Assembly: GCA_965204715.1 (NCBI GenBank)
Contig: OZ242009.1
Location: forward strand, 2,418,001 to 2,482,000
Length of the DNA: 64,000 bases
Direction: 5' to 3'
DNA from: CATOSP01 sp965204715
GTDB taxonomy: Bacteria; Chloroflexota; Dehalococcoidia; Lucifugimonadales; UBA3495
Part shown: piece after piece, positions 8,202 to 17,599 of the stretch
Layout of the letters: every line of letters starts with the position of its first letter
Position numbering within the stretch: the stretch's first letter is position 1
The notes under the pieces: model-generated
Told to the model about the DNA's origin: nothing
Seen by the model: only the letters and a program-made list of their open reading frames with translations
The model's database searches: none
Position numbers and translations under genes: made by a program

Positions 8202-10523
8202 TCAGCCAGGTCCTACCCCGTCCATCAGGATTATCTCTTTCTCGAGCAACCCGTCGAGGCGGTCGCCCAACCCGGCTTCCTCCAGGATTTCCGGGGCGTG
8301 CTTGCCGGGCTTGGGAGCGGCGTAACCTGAGTTCACCGGCGTCCGGGAGAGGCGCGGCGCGGGGCCGCAGGTGGTCACCAGTCCGATCTCGTCATGGGGG
8401 CGGACCAGGCTCAACTCGTGGTCGATTACCCAAGGGTCCTGCATCAGTTCCTCAACGTCGGAGACGATGCGGTGGGCGCCTATGTCCGCGGCGACAAGCC
8501 GGTCGACCCACGCGGCAACGGTCTGTCCCTGGAACCGTTCCTCCAGAGAGTGTGCCAGGGCCTCGCTGCTCAGGGAGGCTATGCCGGAGAGACCTTCAAT
8601 ACTATCGAGACGCGCCAGGTCCGACTGATTTTCAATCCCGCCGCCACCCTCGCTTCCGCCTGCCGATGCGCCGAGGAAGAACCAGCCGTCGCTGGCCTTG
8701 TAGGCCCGGTGGAGCGGGCTGTCCCCCACGGCGTCCTGGCCGCGTGTCTCGTCCCAGGTCTTGCCGTCGTAGAGGTTGTTGTAGGCCGACTGTAGGGTCA
8801 TGGCAGTGTATGCCAGGGCAGCGTCCACGTGCTGACCTTCGCCGGTGCGTTGCCGGTGCAGCAGGGCAAGGGCGACGGCGTATGCGCCCATGAACCCGGT
8901 GCCGTAGTCGTTGACCGCGTTGGGCTGGGTTGTCGGCGCGCCGTCGCCGCCGAAACGCCGGTCCATGCCGGTGGCGGCCTGGGCGAACTGCTCGTGGCCG
9001 GGTCTCATGGCCCAGGGGCCGAGGTGTCCGAAGGCGTTGAGGGAGGCGTAGACGATGTCCGGCTTCCGTGCCCGGACACTTTCGTAGTCGAGTCCCAGCT
9101 TTTCCAGCTTGCCTGCCCGGTAATTCTGGGCCACCACGTCGGCGTCTTCCAGCAGACGCCAGAAAACGTCCCGGCCTTCCTCGGATTTCAGGTCGAGGAG
9201 GATGCTGCGCTTGCCCCGGTTGATGTCGTTGTGCCGGGCCACGGTGCGGCCCCGGGCCGGGTTGTCGATCTTGATGACGTCCGCGCCGAACTCGGCCATC
9301 GTGCGTCCCAGGGTCGGCCCGGCGAGGATGATGCACAGGTCCAGCACCTTCACTCCCTGGAGGGCCGACCGCAGGAATGCCTCGGGTGCCCGGGGCCTCC
9401 GGGGAGAACGCGGAGTCTGCAACTCGGCGAGAATCTCGCCCCGGTGCTGGTCCAGGGTGGGGGCGGGACTGCGCACCGAGCCGGGGGAGGCCGACAGCCG
9501 GGCCGCGATGCCGGGCTGGAGCATCTTGCCGTAGGTGGGGTCCTCCACCTCCAGCACCATGTGTGACTCGCGGGCGTGGGGGTGCTCGAACCACTCCGTG
9601 GCGGTGCGGCACATGGTGCATTCGCTTCCGGCCTCGGCGACAAGGTCCTCCCATTCCTGGGCGGTGCGGGTCTTGAACAGCTCCCGGGCGCGGCGGTCGG
9701 CCTCGGCCGCCAGGGCCGGGTCCTCGAGCAGGCGGTCGAAGTCAGTCAAGCCCTCCTCGCCCCAGGCGGCTATCCCGGCAGCCTCGCAAAACTCGCGGAA
9801 GTTCTGGTTGCCGGAGCCGCCGAAGCGTACCCAACGGCCATCCTTGCATTCATAGTGGCCGCTCCACAGTCCCCTGGCCGAGGGCGGGTCCTTGGACGGG
9901 TCGTGGACCTTCATCCCGCGCCCGCCGATGGAGGGAAACATGGCGTCGAACAGGGGCACCTCGATATGCTGTCCCAGGCCGTCGCGCTCGCGGGCGTTGA
10001 GGGCCATCGTGATGCTGACCACCGACTGGAAGGCGGCGTAGCTGGAGGCGATGGGTATGGCGGTGTAAATGGGCTGGGTGGGGTCGGCGCCCTCACCCCT
10101 GGGGACGTAGGTTGCCGCAGCCGCGCCCACGACGCCCTCGAAGGCCCGGAGGTTGACCCTTGGGTCATCGGTGGCGAATCCGGGAATGGAGCAGTAGACC
10201 AATTGAGGGTTGGCCTTGCCCATCTCGTCCGGACCAAGCCCCAGCCGCTGCATCACGCCCGGCCGGAAGTTCTCAAGCAGGACGTCCGCGCCCGAGATAA
10301 GGCTGCGGGCGGTCTCCAGGTCTGCGGGGTCTTTCAGATCAAGGACGATGCTGCGCTTGCCCCGGTTCCAGGTGGAATTGGCGGGAGTCTTGAGCCGCGG
10401 GCCGCCGGGAGGATCGACCCTGATAACGTCGGCCCCCTGGTCTGCCAGCAGCATCCCGGCCAGTGGCCCGGCCACGTACTGCCCGAAATCGATAACGCGA
10501 ATTCCATCAAGCGCGCCCGGCAT
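8202..10523 (-). CDS. Two-domain CaiB/BaiF CoA-transferase family protein
   Basis: About 773 residues: two complete class III CoA-transferase (CaiB/BaiF) units in tandem, residues about 5-385 and 390-773. The start is the ATG at 10,523 with AGGAGG six bases upstream. Unit 1 has VIDFGQYVAGPLAGMLLADQGADVIRVDPP and HIEVPLFDAMFP. Unit 2 has VLDLCIILAGPTLGRTMAEFGADVIKID and VDAALAYTAM. By eye, unit 1 has an Asp where formyl-CoA transferase has its catalytic Asp (MQDA region); unit 2 has Tyr there. One half may be structural or may handle CoA only. The family moves CoA between organic acids without a free energy cost. The substrate is unknown. Confidence 0.9.
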   Translation of the reverse strand: MPGALDGIRVIDFGQYVAGPLAGMLLADQGADVIRVDPPGGPRLKTPANSTWNRGKRSIVLDLKDPADLETARSLISGADVLLENFRPGVMQRLGLGPDEMGKANPQLVYCSIPGFATDDPRVNLRAFEGVVGAAAATYVPRGEGADPTQPIYTAIPIASSYAAFQSVVSITMALNARERDGLGQHIEVPLFDAMFPSIGGRGMKVHDPSKDPPSARGLWSGHYECKDGRWVRFGGSGNQNFREFCEAAGIAAWGEEGLTDFDRLLEDPALAAEADRRARELFKTRTAQEWEDLVAEAGSECTMCRTATEWFEHPHARESHMVLEVEDPTYGKMLQPGIAARLSASPGSVRSPAPTLDQHRGEILAELQTPRSPRRPRAPEAFLRSALQGVKVLDLCIILAGPTLGRTMAEFGADVIKIDNPARGRTVARHNDINRGKRSILLDLKSEEGRDVFWRLLEDADVVAQNYRAGKLEKLGLDYESVRARKPDIVYASLNAFGHLGPWAMRPGHEQFAQAATGMDRRFGGDGAPTTQPNAVNDYGTGFMGAYAVALALLHRQRTGEGQHVDAALAYTAMTLQSAYNNLYDGKTWDETRGQDAVGDSPLHRAYKASDGWFFLGASAGGSEGGGGIENQSDLARLDSIEGLSGIASLSSEALAHSLEERFQGQTVAAWVDRLVAADIGAHRIVSDVEELMQDPWVIDHELSLVRPHDEIGLVTTCGPAPRLSRTPVNSGYAAPKPGKHAPEILEEAGLGDRLDGLLEKEIILMDGVGPG

Positions 10524-10573
10524 GTTCAACCTCCTGCTAACTTGTCTGATGTGTGGTCAACGTACTTACGCGA

Positions 10574-11617
10574 TCAGTGTCGCCGGTCGGGGACCCTGAC
10601 CAGCTTCTGCATTGAACGCAGCTCCCGGGGCGGGTCCATGTGACGGCCGTAGTCGGTCCAGGAGACTTCGGCTACATAGATGTCCCCTTTGGAGTCCACG
10701 GTAATCCCATGAGGGGAGAAGAACCGTCCTGACTGCTCCCCATAGCTCTCGCGTCCCACTCTGGCCAGCACCTTGCCTTTGGTGTTCATCACCGTGACCC
10801 GGGGGCCGAGGTCGGTGCCGATGTCGTTGGTGCCTATCCCGCAGAAATACTCGCCGATGTAGACCAGTTCCTCCCCCGACCTGTCGTCGATGCAGATAGC
10901 GGCGGCTCTGGATAGGTTGCCCCACTGAGTCTCGAATTTGCCTTCGGAGCTAAAGACCTGGATACGATGATTTTCACGGTCAGCGATGTATACCCAGCCG
11001 TCCTTGTCCACCACGACGTTGTGAACGATGTTGAACTGCCCGTCGCCCGTTCCTGACTCGCCCCAGGAGAACAGGAGTTTCCCGTCCGGCGAATACTTGT
11101 GGACCCTGGCGTTGGAATAGCCGTCCGCCACGTAAAATTCCCCGGTACGCTTATCGAAACCCACGTGGGCCGGTACGCAGAACGGCTCGCCGCTCATCTT
11201 GGGGCTGGGCTGATGTGGAGTGCCCAAGGTCATAATCAGCTTGCCCTCCGGGGTAAACTGCCGCACCGTGCTATCGCCGTTGTCGACGCAGAAAATCGTG
11301 CCGTCGGGAGCGACAGTCACTCCATGAGGGTTGGTGAACACTCCTTCGCCCCAGGTGCGCACCACGTTGCCCTCGGAATCAAACACAATCATCGGGATGG
11401 TGCCCCGGTTGAAGACGTAGACTTGGTCCTTTGAGTCAACGTCAACCGACGTACCTTCTTTGTAGACGCAGCCATCGGGAAGCTTGCCCCAGTTTTTGCC
11501 GGTGACGCTGTAATGAAAGCCGTTTTCACCAATGACCACCGGGCCGGAAGCGGCGCCGTCGGCTCCGTGGCCTTCCGTCCGTATTCCGAACTCCCAGTCC
11601 TGTTCTTGATTGACCAA
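10574..11617 (-). CDS. NHL-repeat beta-propeller protein
   Basis: About 347 residues of NHL-type repeats (for example VFTNPHGVTVAPDGTIFCVD, and GQFNIVHNVVVDKDGWVYIAD, each followed by an R-x-x-QVF-type strand), giving a six-bladed propeller. The start chosen is the TTG at 11,617 behind AGAGGTGA. The frame is open to a TTG at 11,716, but that start has no ribosome site. No signal peptide is seen, so a cytoplasmic location is likely. The last part (RFFSPHGITVDSKGDIYVAE) closes the propeller. NHL propellers bind ligands or carry lyase/lactonase activity; no function is proven here. A second NHL protein is at 17,600. Confidence 0.82.
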   Translation of the reverse strand: MVNQEQDWEFGIRTEGHGADGAASGPVVIGENGFHYSVTGKNWGKLPDGCVYKEGTSVDVDSKDQVYVFNRGTIPMIVFDSEGNVVRTWGEGVFTNPHGVTVAPDGTIFCVDNGDSTVRQFTPEGKLIMTLGTPHQPSPKMSGEPFCVPAHVGFDKRTGEFYVADGYSNARVHKYSPDGKLLFSWGESGTGDGQFNIVHNVVVDKDGWVYIADRENHRIQVFSSEGKFETQWGNLSRAAAICIDDRSGEELVYIGEYFCGIGTNDIGTDLGPRVTVMNTKGKVLARVGRESYGEQSGRFFSPHGITVDSKGDIYVAEVSWTDYGRHMDPPRELRSMQKLVRVPDRRH

Positions 11618-11843
11618 CTTATTCACCTCTGCTGTCCGATGCCGGTTAATTTTAGAACATACCGCCGTGCATTGATAGGTTGCTGGCAAGTATTGATCGG
11701 ATTCCGTTCCAGACAAGGGTTAAGCGGGAGGCGGCGAACTTGGAAAACCGGGTGACGGTGGTTAAACTCACCCTTGGAGCCCAGGTTACTTCCACTACAC
11801 CGGCAGTTCAGTGATTCCGGGCCAACCCGCCGGAGAGGATAGC

Positions 11844-13454
11844 ATGGATTTGGCGCTCATGGGCGGTAATATACTCACAATGGACTCCCGAAACAGCCGT
11901 GCCGAGGCGCTGGCCGTGGAGGGCGGAAGAATCGCCGCGGTTGGCGCCAATCCGGAGATCGCCAAGCTGGTGGGCAAGGATACCACGGTGGTCCATCTTG
12001 CCGGGAGGACCTTGGTCCCCGGGTTCATCGACCCGCACAATCACTTCAGCATCAATACCCTGGAGCCCGTTGCCGTCGATTGCAGCGTGCCGCCCCACGA
12101 CACGGTCAACGGGATCAAGGACTGTATCTCGGCTGCGGCCAAAGACCTTCCTTCCGGCAGGTGGCTGCGGGGTTGGGGTCTGAGGACTGCCGCAATTCGG
12201 GATGGCAGGGCCATAACCCGGTGGGAACTGGACGAGGCCATACCCGATAACCCGGTGTGCATCATGGATGGTTCAGTCCACGCCTGCTATGCCAATTCGG
12301 CGGCCCTGGCCCTGGCGGGAATTGACCGCAATACTCCCGCCCCGCCCCACGGGCGTATTCTCAGGGACGACTCGGGAGAACCCGACGGCACCCTCTGGGA
12401 AGGCGCGATGGACCTGGTCTATAACCTGTCCCTGCGGGCCTACATGGACTATTACGGGGACGATGCTGCCGGCCTGGTAAGACAGAACTCCCAGCGGCAC
12501 CTCTCCCTGGGCATCACCAGCGTAGGCGACGCCCTGGTGGTCCCTGACGCCGCAGAGTTGTATGCCCTGGCAGACAGCCGGGACCGCATTCCCATGACCC
12601 TTCACCAGATGCTGGGTGCCGATGGTTTCTTCGCTCCTCCCCGGCTCGTTGCATCGGGCGCGGCGGGGCATGGCAACGTTTCCGACCGGCTGCGGGGCGG
12701 GACCATGAAGCTGTTCATGGACCCGGTGTTCCCGTCCTCGGCCTACACTCGGTGCCTGGCGCACGGCGAGACCGAGGAGGTCGGAGAGATATACTACTCT
12801 CAGGAAGAGTCCGACAGCCTGGTGGCAGATGCCCACGGGCGGGGGATGCAGGTAGCCATCCACTGCCTGGGCAACCGGTCTTTGGACCGGGCCTTGGAGT
12901 CATTCGAGAAGGCGGTCAGGCGGCACGGTACGCCCACAGCGCCATTCCGCGTTGAACACTTCACAATCGCCTCGCCGGAGCAGGTCAGGAGGGCTAAGTC
13001 CCTGGGTGTGGTGGCGGTGGTCCAGCCGGGGTTCCACTTCACCGGGGCCGACAGGTACAAGAGCCGGGCGGAGGAACTGGAAGGCGACGTCAGGCCCATC
13101 GCTATTCGGACCATGCTTGATGAGGGTCTGATGGTAGCGGGAAGTTCGGACTACCCCTGCGGTCCTCTTGACCCGCTGGTTGGCATCTACGCAGCGGTGA
13201 CCCGCCGGACTCGGCAGGAAACGGGAGCGGTGACGCCTGAAGAGGCCGTCACCGTTGCAGAGGCCCTCCGCATCTATACCATAAACGCCGCCCATGCCAT
13301 GTCCCGGGAGGGAGAGGCCGGTTCATTGGAGCCTGGCAAGCGGGCGGATATGGTGGTATTGAGCCACGACCCCACAACGGCCAATCCTGACTTTATTCGG
13401 GACATCAACGTAGAACAGACATACATTGATGGACAACTGCTGTATTCCCGTTAG
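11844..13454 (+). CDS. YtcJ-like amidohydrolase (amidohydrolase family 3)
   Basis: A 536-residue amidohydrolase of the YtcJ/AepA group. The ATG at 11,844 has GGAGAGG upstream. The N-terminal beta-sandwich strand MDLALMGGNILTMD leads into LVPGFIDPHNHF with the HxH metal pair. IHCLGNRSLDRALESF and FRVEHFTIASPEQ supply further ligands. SSDYPCGPLDPLVGIYAAV and EAGSLEPGKRADMVVLSHDP close the composite domain. These enzymes hydrolyse N-acyl or cyclic amides; the substrate is unpredictable. It is monocistronic on the plus strand between minus-strand genes. Confidence 0.9.
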   Translation: MDLALMGGNILTMDSRNSRAEALAVEGGRIAAVGANPEIAKLVGKDTTVVHLAGRTLVPGFIDPHNHFSINTLEPVAVDCSVPPHDTVNGIKDCISAAAKDLPSGRWLRGWGLRTAAIRDGRAITRWELDEAIPDNPVCIMDGSVHACYANSAALALAGIDRNTPAPPHGRILRDDSGEPDGTLWEGAMDLVYNLSLRAYMDYYGDDAAGLVRQNSQRHLSLGITSVGDALVVPDAAELYALADSRDRIPMTLHQMLGADGFFAPPRLVASGAAGHGNVSDRLRGGTMKLFMDPVFPSSAYTRCLAHGETEEVGEIYYSQEESDSLVADAHGRGMQVAIHCLGNRSLDRALESFEKAVRRHGTPTAPFRVEHFTIASPEQVRRAKSLGVVAVVQPGFHFTGADRYKSRAEELEGDVRPIAIRTMLDEGLMVAGSSDYPCGPLDPLVGIYAAVTRRTRQETGAVTPEEAVTVAEALRIYTINAAHAMSREGEAGSLEPGKRADMVVLSHDPTTANPDFIRDINVEQTYIDGQLLYSR

Positions 13455-13618
13455 CGCCTCGACCCGTAGGTCTGATGGACCTGGTTTGGAACACACCTTG
13501 TTTGACAGCCCGATAGTGGGATGGTAGCGTTTCGGCACTGTACGGCATCCGGTTTACGATGACCTGTTGGTCTTTGCATGCCCAACACTGAGACTTGCGC
13601 GTTACAAGGAGAACTGAA

Positions 13619-14836
13619 ATGACTGCGGAGAGGCTACGGTTTATCGACGGGGATTCCCACGTCCTGGAACCCGAGTCCATCTGGGAGAACTACCTGGAGA
13701 AGAAGTACCGGGACCTCATCAACGGCCATGTCCGCTGGGTGCGGGTGCCGTCCGGGAATGGCGGCAACGGGCACAACGGCGCCGCCGCCAATGGAGACCG
13801 GGCCAGCACCCTGGCCTTCGAGTTGGAGCTTGAGGTCATGGGGCGGCGTCCCCTGGGAGAGCGGGACCCCAACGCCGCCACCAGGAATTTCCAGGACCGG
13901 GACCTGGACGAATTGGACACTGCCTATGGCAAGTGGGCTGACCAGGACTTCCCGGCCAGCGCCTACCGCGAGGTCATGGACGTCCACGGCGTTGACCACA
14001 TGATTCTCTACCCTACTGCCGGGTTCTGGACCACCGGCGTGGCCGAGATGGACGGCGAGACCGCGATGGCCATCCGCCGCGCCTACAACCGCTGGCTGGG
14101 CGATTTCTGCCAGGACATCGGGCGCGGCGCGTGTGGAGCGGCGTCCATCGACCTGCGCGACCCGGCGCTGGCTGCCGAGGAAGTACGCCGGTGCGTCAAG
14201 GAGTACGACTTCAAGGCCGTTCACATGAATCCGGCCCCGGTGCCCAACCTGCGCGTCTTTGACGAGGAGTGCGACGTTCTCTGGGAGACCTGCGCTGAAC
14301 TTGGGGTTCCCGTGGGGTTGCACCCCAGCGCGAACCATCCCTTCGACCAGGGGCTGCTGGACTACCTGCCCGGTCTGCGAAACTGCCGGACCACTGTTTC
14401 ATTTGTGCTGGGCAGTATGCTGGTATGCACCGCCTTCATCATGGGCGGAGTGCTGGAGCGGCATCCCAACCTGAAGCTGGTATTCCTGGAGTCAGGCTGC
14501 GGCTGGGCGTCCTTCTGGCTGGACCGGCTGGAGGCTGGCATCCAGGGAGGAACCCGGCGGCTGGCGATCCAGGGCCTGAACCACACCCCTGTTGAGTACT
14601 TCCAGCGCCAGTGCTTCGTGGCCGCAGACCAGGATGATCCGGGGATCGAGCCGCTGATCAAGTCCATCGGCGACCACGTAATCGTCGGGGCCACGGACTT
14701 CGGGCATCCCGAAGGACGGAAATACTTCAAGGCCAAGCAGGACCTGATGGACCTACCCGGCGTATCCCCGGAGAGCAAGCGCAAGCTGCTATGGGACAAC
14801 GCCCTGCGGGCCTACCCCATAGACCCGGAGGACTAA
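13619..14836 (+). CDS. Amidohydrolase family protein (COG2159-like)
   Basis: About 405 residues. The ATG at 13,619 follows AAGGAGAACTGAA. The motif FIDGDSHVLEPESIWENYL replaces the HxH pair with DSH, as in the COG2159 subgroup. Later come VHMNPAP, PVGLHPSANHPF, LVFLESGCGWASFWLDRL and VGATDFGHPEG. A Gly/Asn-rich insert (about residues 47-62) is unusual. Family members are metal-dependent decarboxylases or hydrolases linked to aromatic-acid and dicarboxylate catabolism. It is diverged from the pair at 2,239-4,305. The substrate is unknown. Confidence 0.87.
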   Translation: MTAERLRFIDGDSHVLEPESIWENYLEKKYRDLINGHVRWVRVPSGNGGNGHNGAAANGDRASTLAFELELEVMGRRPLGERDPNAATRNFQDRDLDELDTAYGKWADQDFPASAYREVMDVHGVDHMILYPTAGFWTTGVAEMDGETAMAIRRAYNRWLGDFCQDIGRGACGAASIDLRDPALAAEEVRRCVKEYDFKAVHMNPAPVPNLRVFDEECDVLWETCAELGVPVGLHPSANHPFDQGLLDYLPGLRNCRTTVSFVLGSMLVCTAFIMGGVLERHPNLKLVFLESGCGWASFWLDRLEAGIQGGTRRLAIQGLNHTPVEYFQRQCFVAADQDDPGIEPLIKSIGDHVIVGATDFGHPEGRKYFKAKQDLMDLPGVSPESKRKLLWDNALRAYPIDPED

Positions 14837-14906
14837 TCTCCGCCGTGAGACCAGGCGGCAAGGTGTTTAGGGGAGTCCGAATCGCCGGTCTCCCCGCTCA
14901 TCGCGT

Positions 14907-15260
14907 CTATCCCGACAGAGGCTCCAGTTTGTCCAGTAGCCGACTCACCTGCTGCAAGTTAAACTCGACCCATTCGCTGTCGAGTCGGTCCTCATAAAAA
15001 TTGGTGTGCAACTGGTTCGCCGAGTTGAAGAGGACGCGCATTTCATTGTCACCCGCTTCCCCGGCCAGCCGGACAACGTTTGTTGTGAGCAACGGGTGCG
15101 CGTTGTGCCGCCAACCCCGCCGCTCAGAAACGGCCTTCACCATCTGCGCCGCCGCGCCCCATCCCTTTTCCGACGCCTGCCGGAGATCTCCCTGCTCCCA
15201 CTCGCTGAACGCCTGGCCCAGCAAGTGCCTGCTGGCTTCTCTGTAAGTCTGCGCTTGCAT
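14907..15260 (-). CDS. PaREP1/HEPN-like small helical protein
   Basis: About 117 residues from the ATG at 15,260; a TTG at 15,296 is an alternative, and neither has a clear ribosome site. The sequence is all-helical: YREASRHLLGQAFSEWEQGD, then SEKGWGAAAQMVKAVSERRGW, and NQLHTNFYED near the end. This is the pattern of PaREP1/HEPN-like proteins, four-helix bundles often linked to nucleic-acid handling or toxin-antitoxin pairs. No partner antitoxin is seen. It lies 57 bp downstream of the SDR gene on the same strand, so it is probably co-transcribed. The role is unknown. Confidence 0.65.
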   Translation of the reverse strand: MQAQTYREASRHLLGQAFSEWEQGDLRQASEKGWGAAAQMVKAVSERRGWRHNAHPLLTTNVVRLAGEAGDNEMRVLFNSANQLHTNFYEDRLDSEWVEFNLQQVSRLLDKLEPLSG

Positions 15261-15317
15261 TCTGTTGTTGCGGGCCTCCCATGGCTGTTCGGTCAATCAA
15301 GAGCGTTTGCCGTCGAG

Positions 15318-16118
15318 TTAGTTCATCCGCAAGCCGCCGTCCACGTTGATGGCCTGCCCGGTGATGTTGCGGGCGTCCTCTGAGGCCAGGAAGGCCGCCA
15401 GTTTTCCGATGTCCTCCGGAGTCTGCTCCCGTCCCAAGGGTGTGGACTCAGCCACCCGTCTCTCGAACACCTGGCGCTCCGTCAAACCGCTTAGTTGCTC
15501 ATCGCCGCCGCGGTTGCGCGCCGCCAGTCGTTCCCAGAGGGGCGTCCACAGCAGGCCGGGGCAGATGGCGTTGACATTGATGTTGTAGGGCGCGAGCCGG
15601 GTTGCCAGTCCCTGGGTCAAGCTGATTACCCCGGCCTTGGATGCGTTGTAGTGGGTGATGGTGGGGCTTCCCTGCCTTCCGGCTATTGAGGCGATGTTGA
15701 TGATTTTCCCGCTGCGCCGCTCCATCATGTGTGGGGCCACGGTGTCCGACATTAACGCCACGCCCCGAAGATTTACCTGGTAGGTGTAGTCCCAGTCGTC
15801 GAGGTTCGCCCGCTGTCTCTCATCCCAGCCCGAGGCTCCGGCTACTCCTGCGTTGTTGACCAGGATGTCAATCTTGCCGAAGCGGCCCACGACAGCCTCC
15901 GTCACTGCGTCAATGGACGACGGTTCCGTCACGTCCAGCGCGATGGGCATGGATTCCCGACCGAGTTCGGCAACCTCGGCGGCGACGGCTTCCGCTCCCT
16001 GCGGGTTCAGGTCCGCTACCACGATGCCCGCGCCCTGAGATGCCAGCACCAAGCTGATGCCGCGTCCGATGCCGCTGGCCCCCCCGGTGACTATGGCTGT
16101 TCGACCTGTCAGGTCCAT
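15318..16118 (-). CDS. SDR family NAD(P)-dependent oxidoreductase
   Basis: A 266-residue classical short-chain dehydrogenase. The ATG at 16,118 is set by AGGAGG upstream. The open frame continues antisense to nothing useful and is ignored. TGGASGIG (residues 11-18) binds the cofactor and NNAG is at 88-91. Ser144, Tyr157 and Lys161 (YNASK) form the catalytic set. VVADLN after beta-2 suggests NAD rather than NADP. The C-terminal NITGQAINVDGG is typical. It acts on an alcohol/ketone pair of unknown identity. It follows the EPSP synthase gene by about 50 bp. Confidence 0.92.
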   Translation of the reverse strand: MDLTGRTAIVTGGASGIGRGISLVLASQGAGIVVADLNPQGAEAVAAEVAELGRESMPIALDVTEPSSIDAVTEAVVGRFGKIDILVNNAGVAGASGWDERQRANLDDWDYTYQVNLRGVALMSDTVAPHMMERRSGKIINIASIAGRQGSPTITHYNASKAGVISLTQGLATRLAPYNINVNAICPGLLWTPLWERLAARNRGGDEQLSGLTERQVFERRVAESTPLGREQTPEDIGKLAAFLASEDARNITGQAINVDGGLRMN

Positions 16119-16170
16119 TGCTCGGCCTCCTTGACCCGATAATCCCGTCCACCGCCCCCGCAGCAGCCGT

Positions 16171-17463
16171 CTATTGCGTGATTGCCGCCAGTTGCGCGAA
16201 GTAGTCCGGGAACGTCTTGGAAACGCACTCCGGGTTGTTGATGGTGATGGACGCATCGCCCAGGGCAGCAAGGGAAAAGCTCATGGCCATGCGGTGATCG
16301 TTATAGGTGTCTATGGCGGCGGGCCTGATGTTGGCCGGCGGGGTAATCTCAAGGTAATCGTCGCCTTCGTAGACCTCAGCGCCGACCTTGCGCAGCTCCG
16401 TTGCCATCGCCGCCAGCCGGTCGGTTTCCTTGACCCGCCAGTTGGCCACGTTGCGGATGGCGGTCTTGCCTTGAGCGAATAGAGCAGTGGTGGCTACGGT
16501 CATGGCCGCGTCGGGGATGTGGTTCATGTCCAGGTCCACGCCGCGAAGGTCGCCGCGGGAGACCTCGATCCAGTCCGTGCCCCGCGACACCGTTGCGCCC
16601 ATCTGTTCCAGGACGCTGGCCAGCCCAACGTCCCCCTGCACGCTGTTGGCCCCGACCCCGTTGACGCGAACTGTGCCCCCGCGAATGGCGGCGGCGGCCA
16701 GGAAGTAAGTCGCGGAAGAAGCGTCTCCCTCTACCAGGGCCATACCCGGAGACCGGTAGGTCTGGCGGCCCGGCACATGGAAGCTTTGGTACCCGTGGGT
16801 CTCAACAGTGGCTCCGAAGCTGCGGACTACGTCCACGGTCATGTCAATGTACGGCTTGGAAACCAACTCACCCTCGACATTGATGACCATGTCGCTCTGG
16901 GCCAGCGGAGCGGCCATCAACAGGGCGGTAAGGTACTGGCTGGAAATGTTTCCACGTATTGATACTTCTCCCCCGGGGATTCCGTTGGAGATTATCCGCA
17001 GTGGCGGGTAGCCGTCTCTTTGCAGGTACTCGATGCGCACCCCCAGTTGGGCCAGAGCCTCCACCAGGTCCTTGATGGGGCGCTCGTACATCCGTGGTTC
17101 GCCCGTGAGGTTGAACACCCCCCGGCCCAGGCAGAGCGCGGCACACAATGGACGGATGGCAGTGCCCGCGTTTCCCAGGAAAAGCTCGGCCTCTTGCGGA
17201 GGGAACGGCCCTCCCAGGCCGTATACCCGGCAACGGGTCCTGTCCGGGGACAATTCCAACCGGACACCCAGCCGCTGGAGCGAGTCCAGCATATGGCGGG
17301 TGTCGTCACTGTCCAGCAGGTTGTAGACGTCAGTGGTGCCCTCGGCCATCGACGCCAGCAGCAGGATGCGGTTGGAGAGGCTCTTGGAGCCGGGAAGCTG
17401 AATGCTCCCATCGACGCGTTTGATGGGTTGCAGAACGAGGTGGTCCATATCGAGGTGGTCCAT
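16171..17463 (-). CDS. aroA: 3-phosphoshikimate 1-carboxyvinyltransferase (EPSP synthase)
   Basis: About 430 residues, the normal EPSP synthase length. The enzyme joins PEP to shikimate-3-phosphate in chorismate synthesis. Landmarks: PGSKSLSNR with Lys27, LGNAGTAIRPL, MYERPIKDLVEAL, DAAMTVATTALFA, NWRVKETDRL, TYNDHRMAMSFSLAAL and KTFPDYF. The NAGTAIRPL loop is the class I form. The ATG at 17,463 lies in a 15-bp tandem duplication that also creates a second start (ATG 17,448) and the peptide MDHLDMDHL. A weak AAAGG precedes the first ATG. It is the only plainly biosynthetic gene in this catabolic stretch. Confidence 0.95.
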   Translation of the reverse strand: MDHLDMDHLVLQPIKRVDGSIQLPGSKSLSNRILLLASMAEGTTDVYNLLDSDDTRHMLDSLQRLGVRLELSPDRTRCRVYGLGGPFPPQEAELFLGNAGTAIRPLCAALCLGRGVFNLTGEPRMYERPIKDLVEALAQLGVRIEYLQRDGYPPLRIISNGIPGGEVSIRGNISSQYLTALLMAAPLAQSDMVINVEGELVSKPYIDMTVDVVRSFGATVETHGYQSFHVPGRQTYRSPGMALVEGDASSATYFLAAAAIRGGTVRVNGVGANSVQGDVGLASVLEQMGATVSRGTDWIEVSRGDLRGVDLDMNHIPDAAMTVATTALFAQGKTAIRNVANWRVKETDRLAAMATELRKVGAEVYEGDDYLEITPPANIRPAAIDTYNDHRMAMSFSLAALGDASITINNPECVSKTFPDYFAQLAAITQ

Positions 17464-17465
17464 AT
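17436..17465. repeat. Tandem 15-bp repeat spanning the aroA start
   Basis: Two head-to-tail copies of CGAGGTGGTCCATAT (plus strand) cover the translation start of aroA and duplicate its start codon plus four residues. Gain or loss of one unit would keep the frame. Confidence 0.75.
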
Positions 17466-17599
17466 ATATGTACCTTTGCGACAGAGTATTGGCCAGTGGA
17501 GCGTGAGTCGGAAAGCGCCGCATCATCCTCCGGAGGACGGCGGCGCTTTCATTCAGACCAGGTCTGCCCCAGGGTTCCGGGCTTGCCGGAAGTGTTCGG

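Noticed and set aside
16172..17463. EPSP synthase as a fused or extended protein of 518 residues
   Set aside because: The extra N-terminal 88 codons have no homology and no ribosome site; the ATG at 17,463 gives the normal length.
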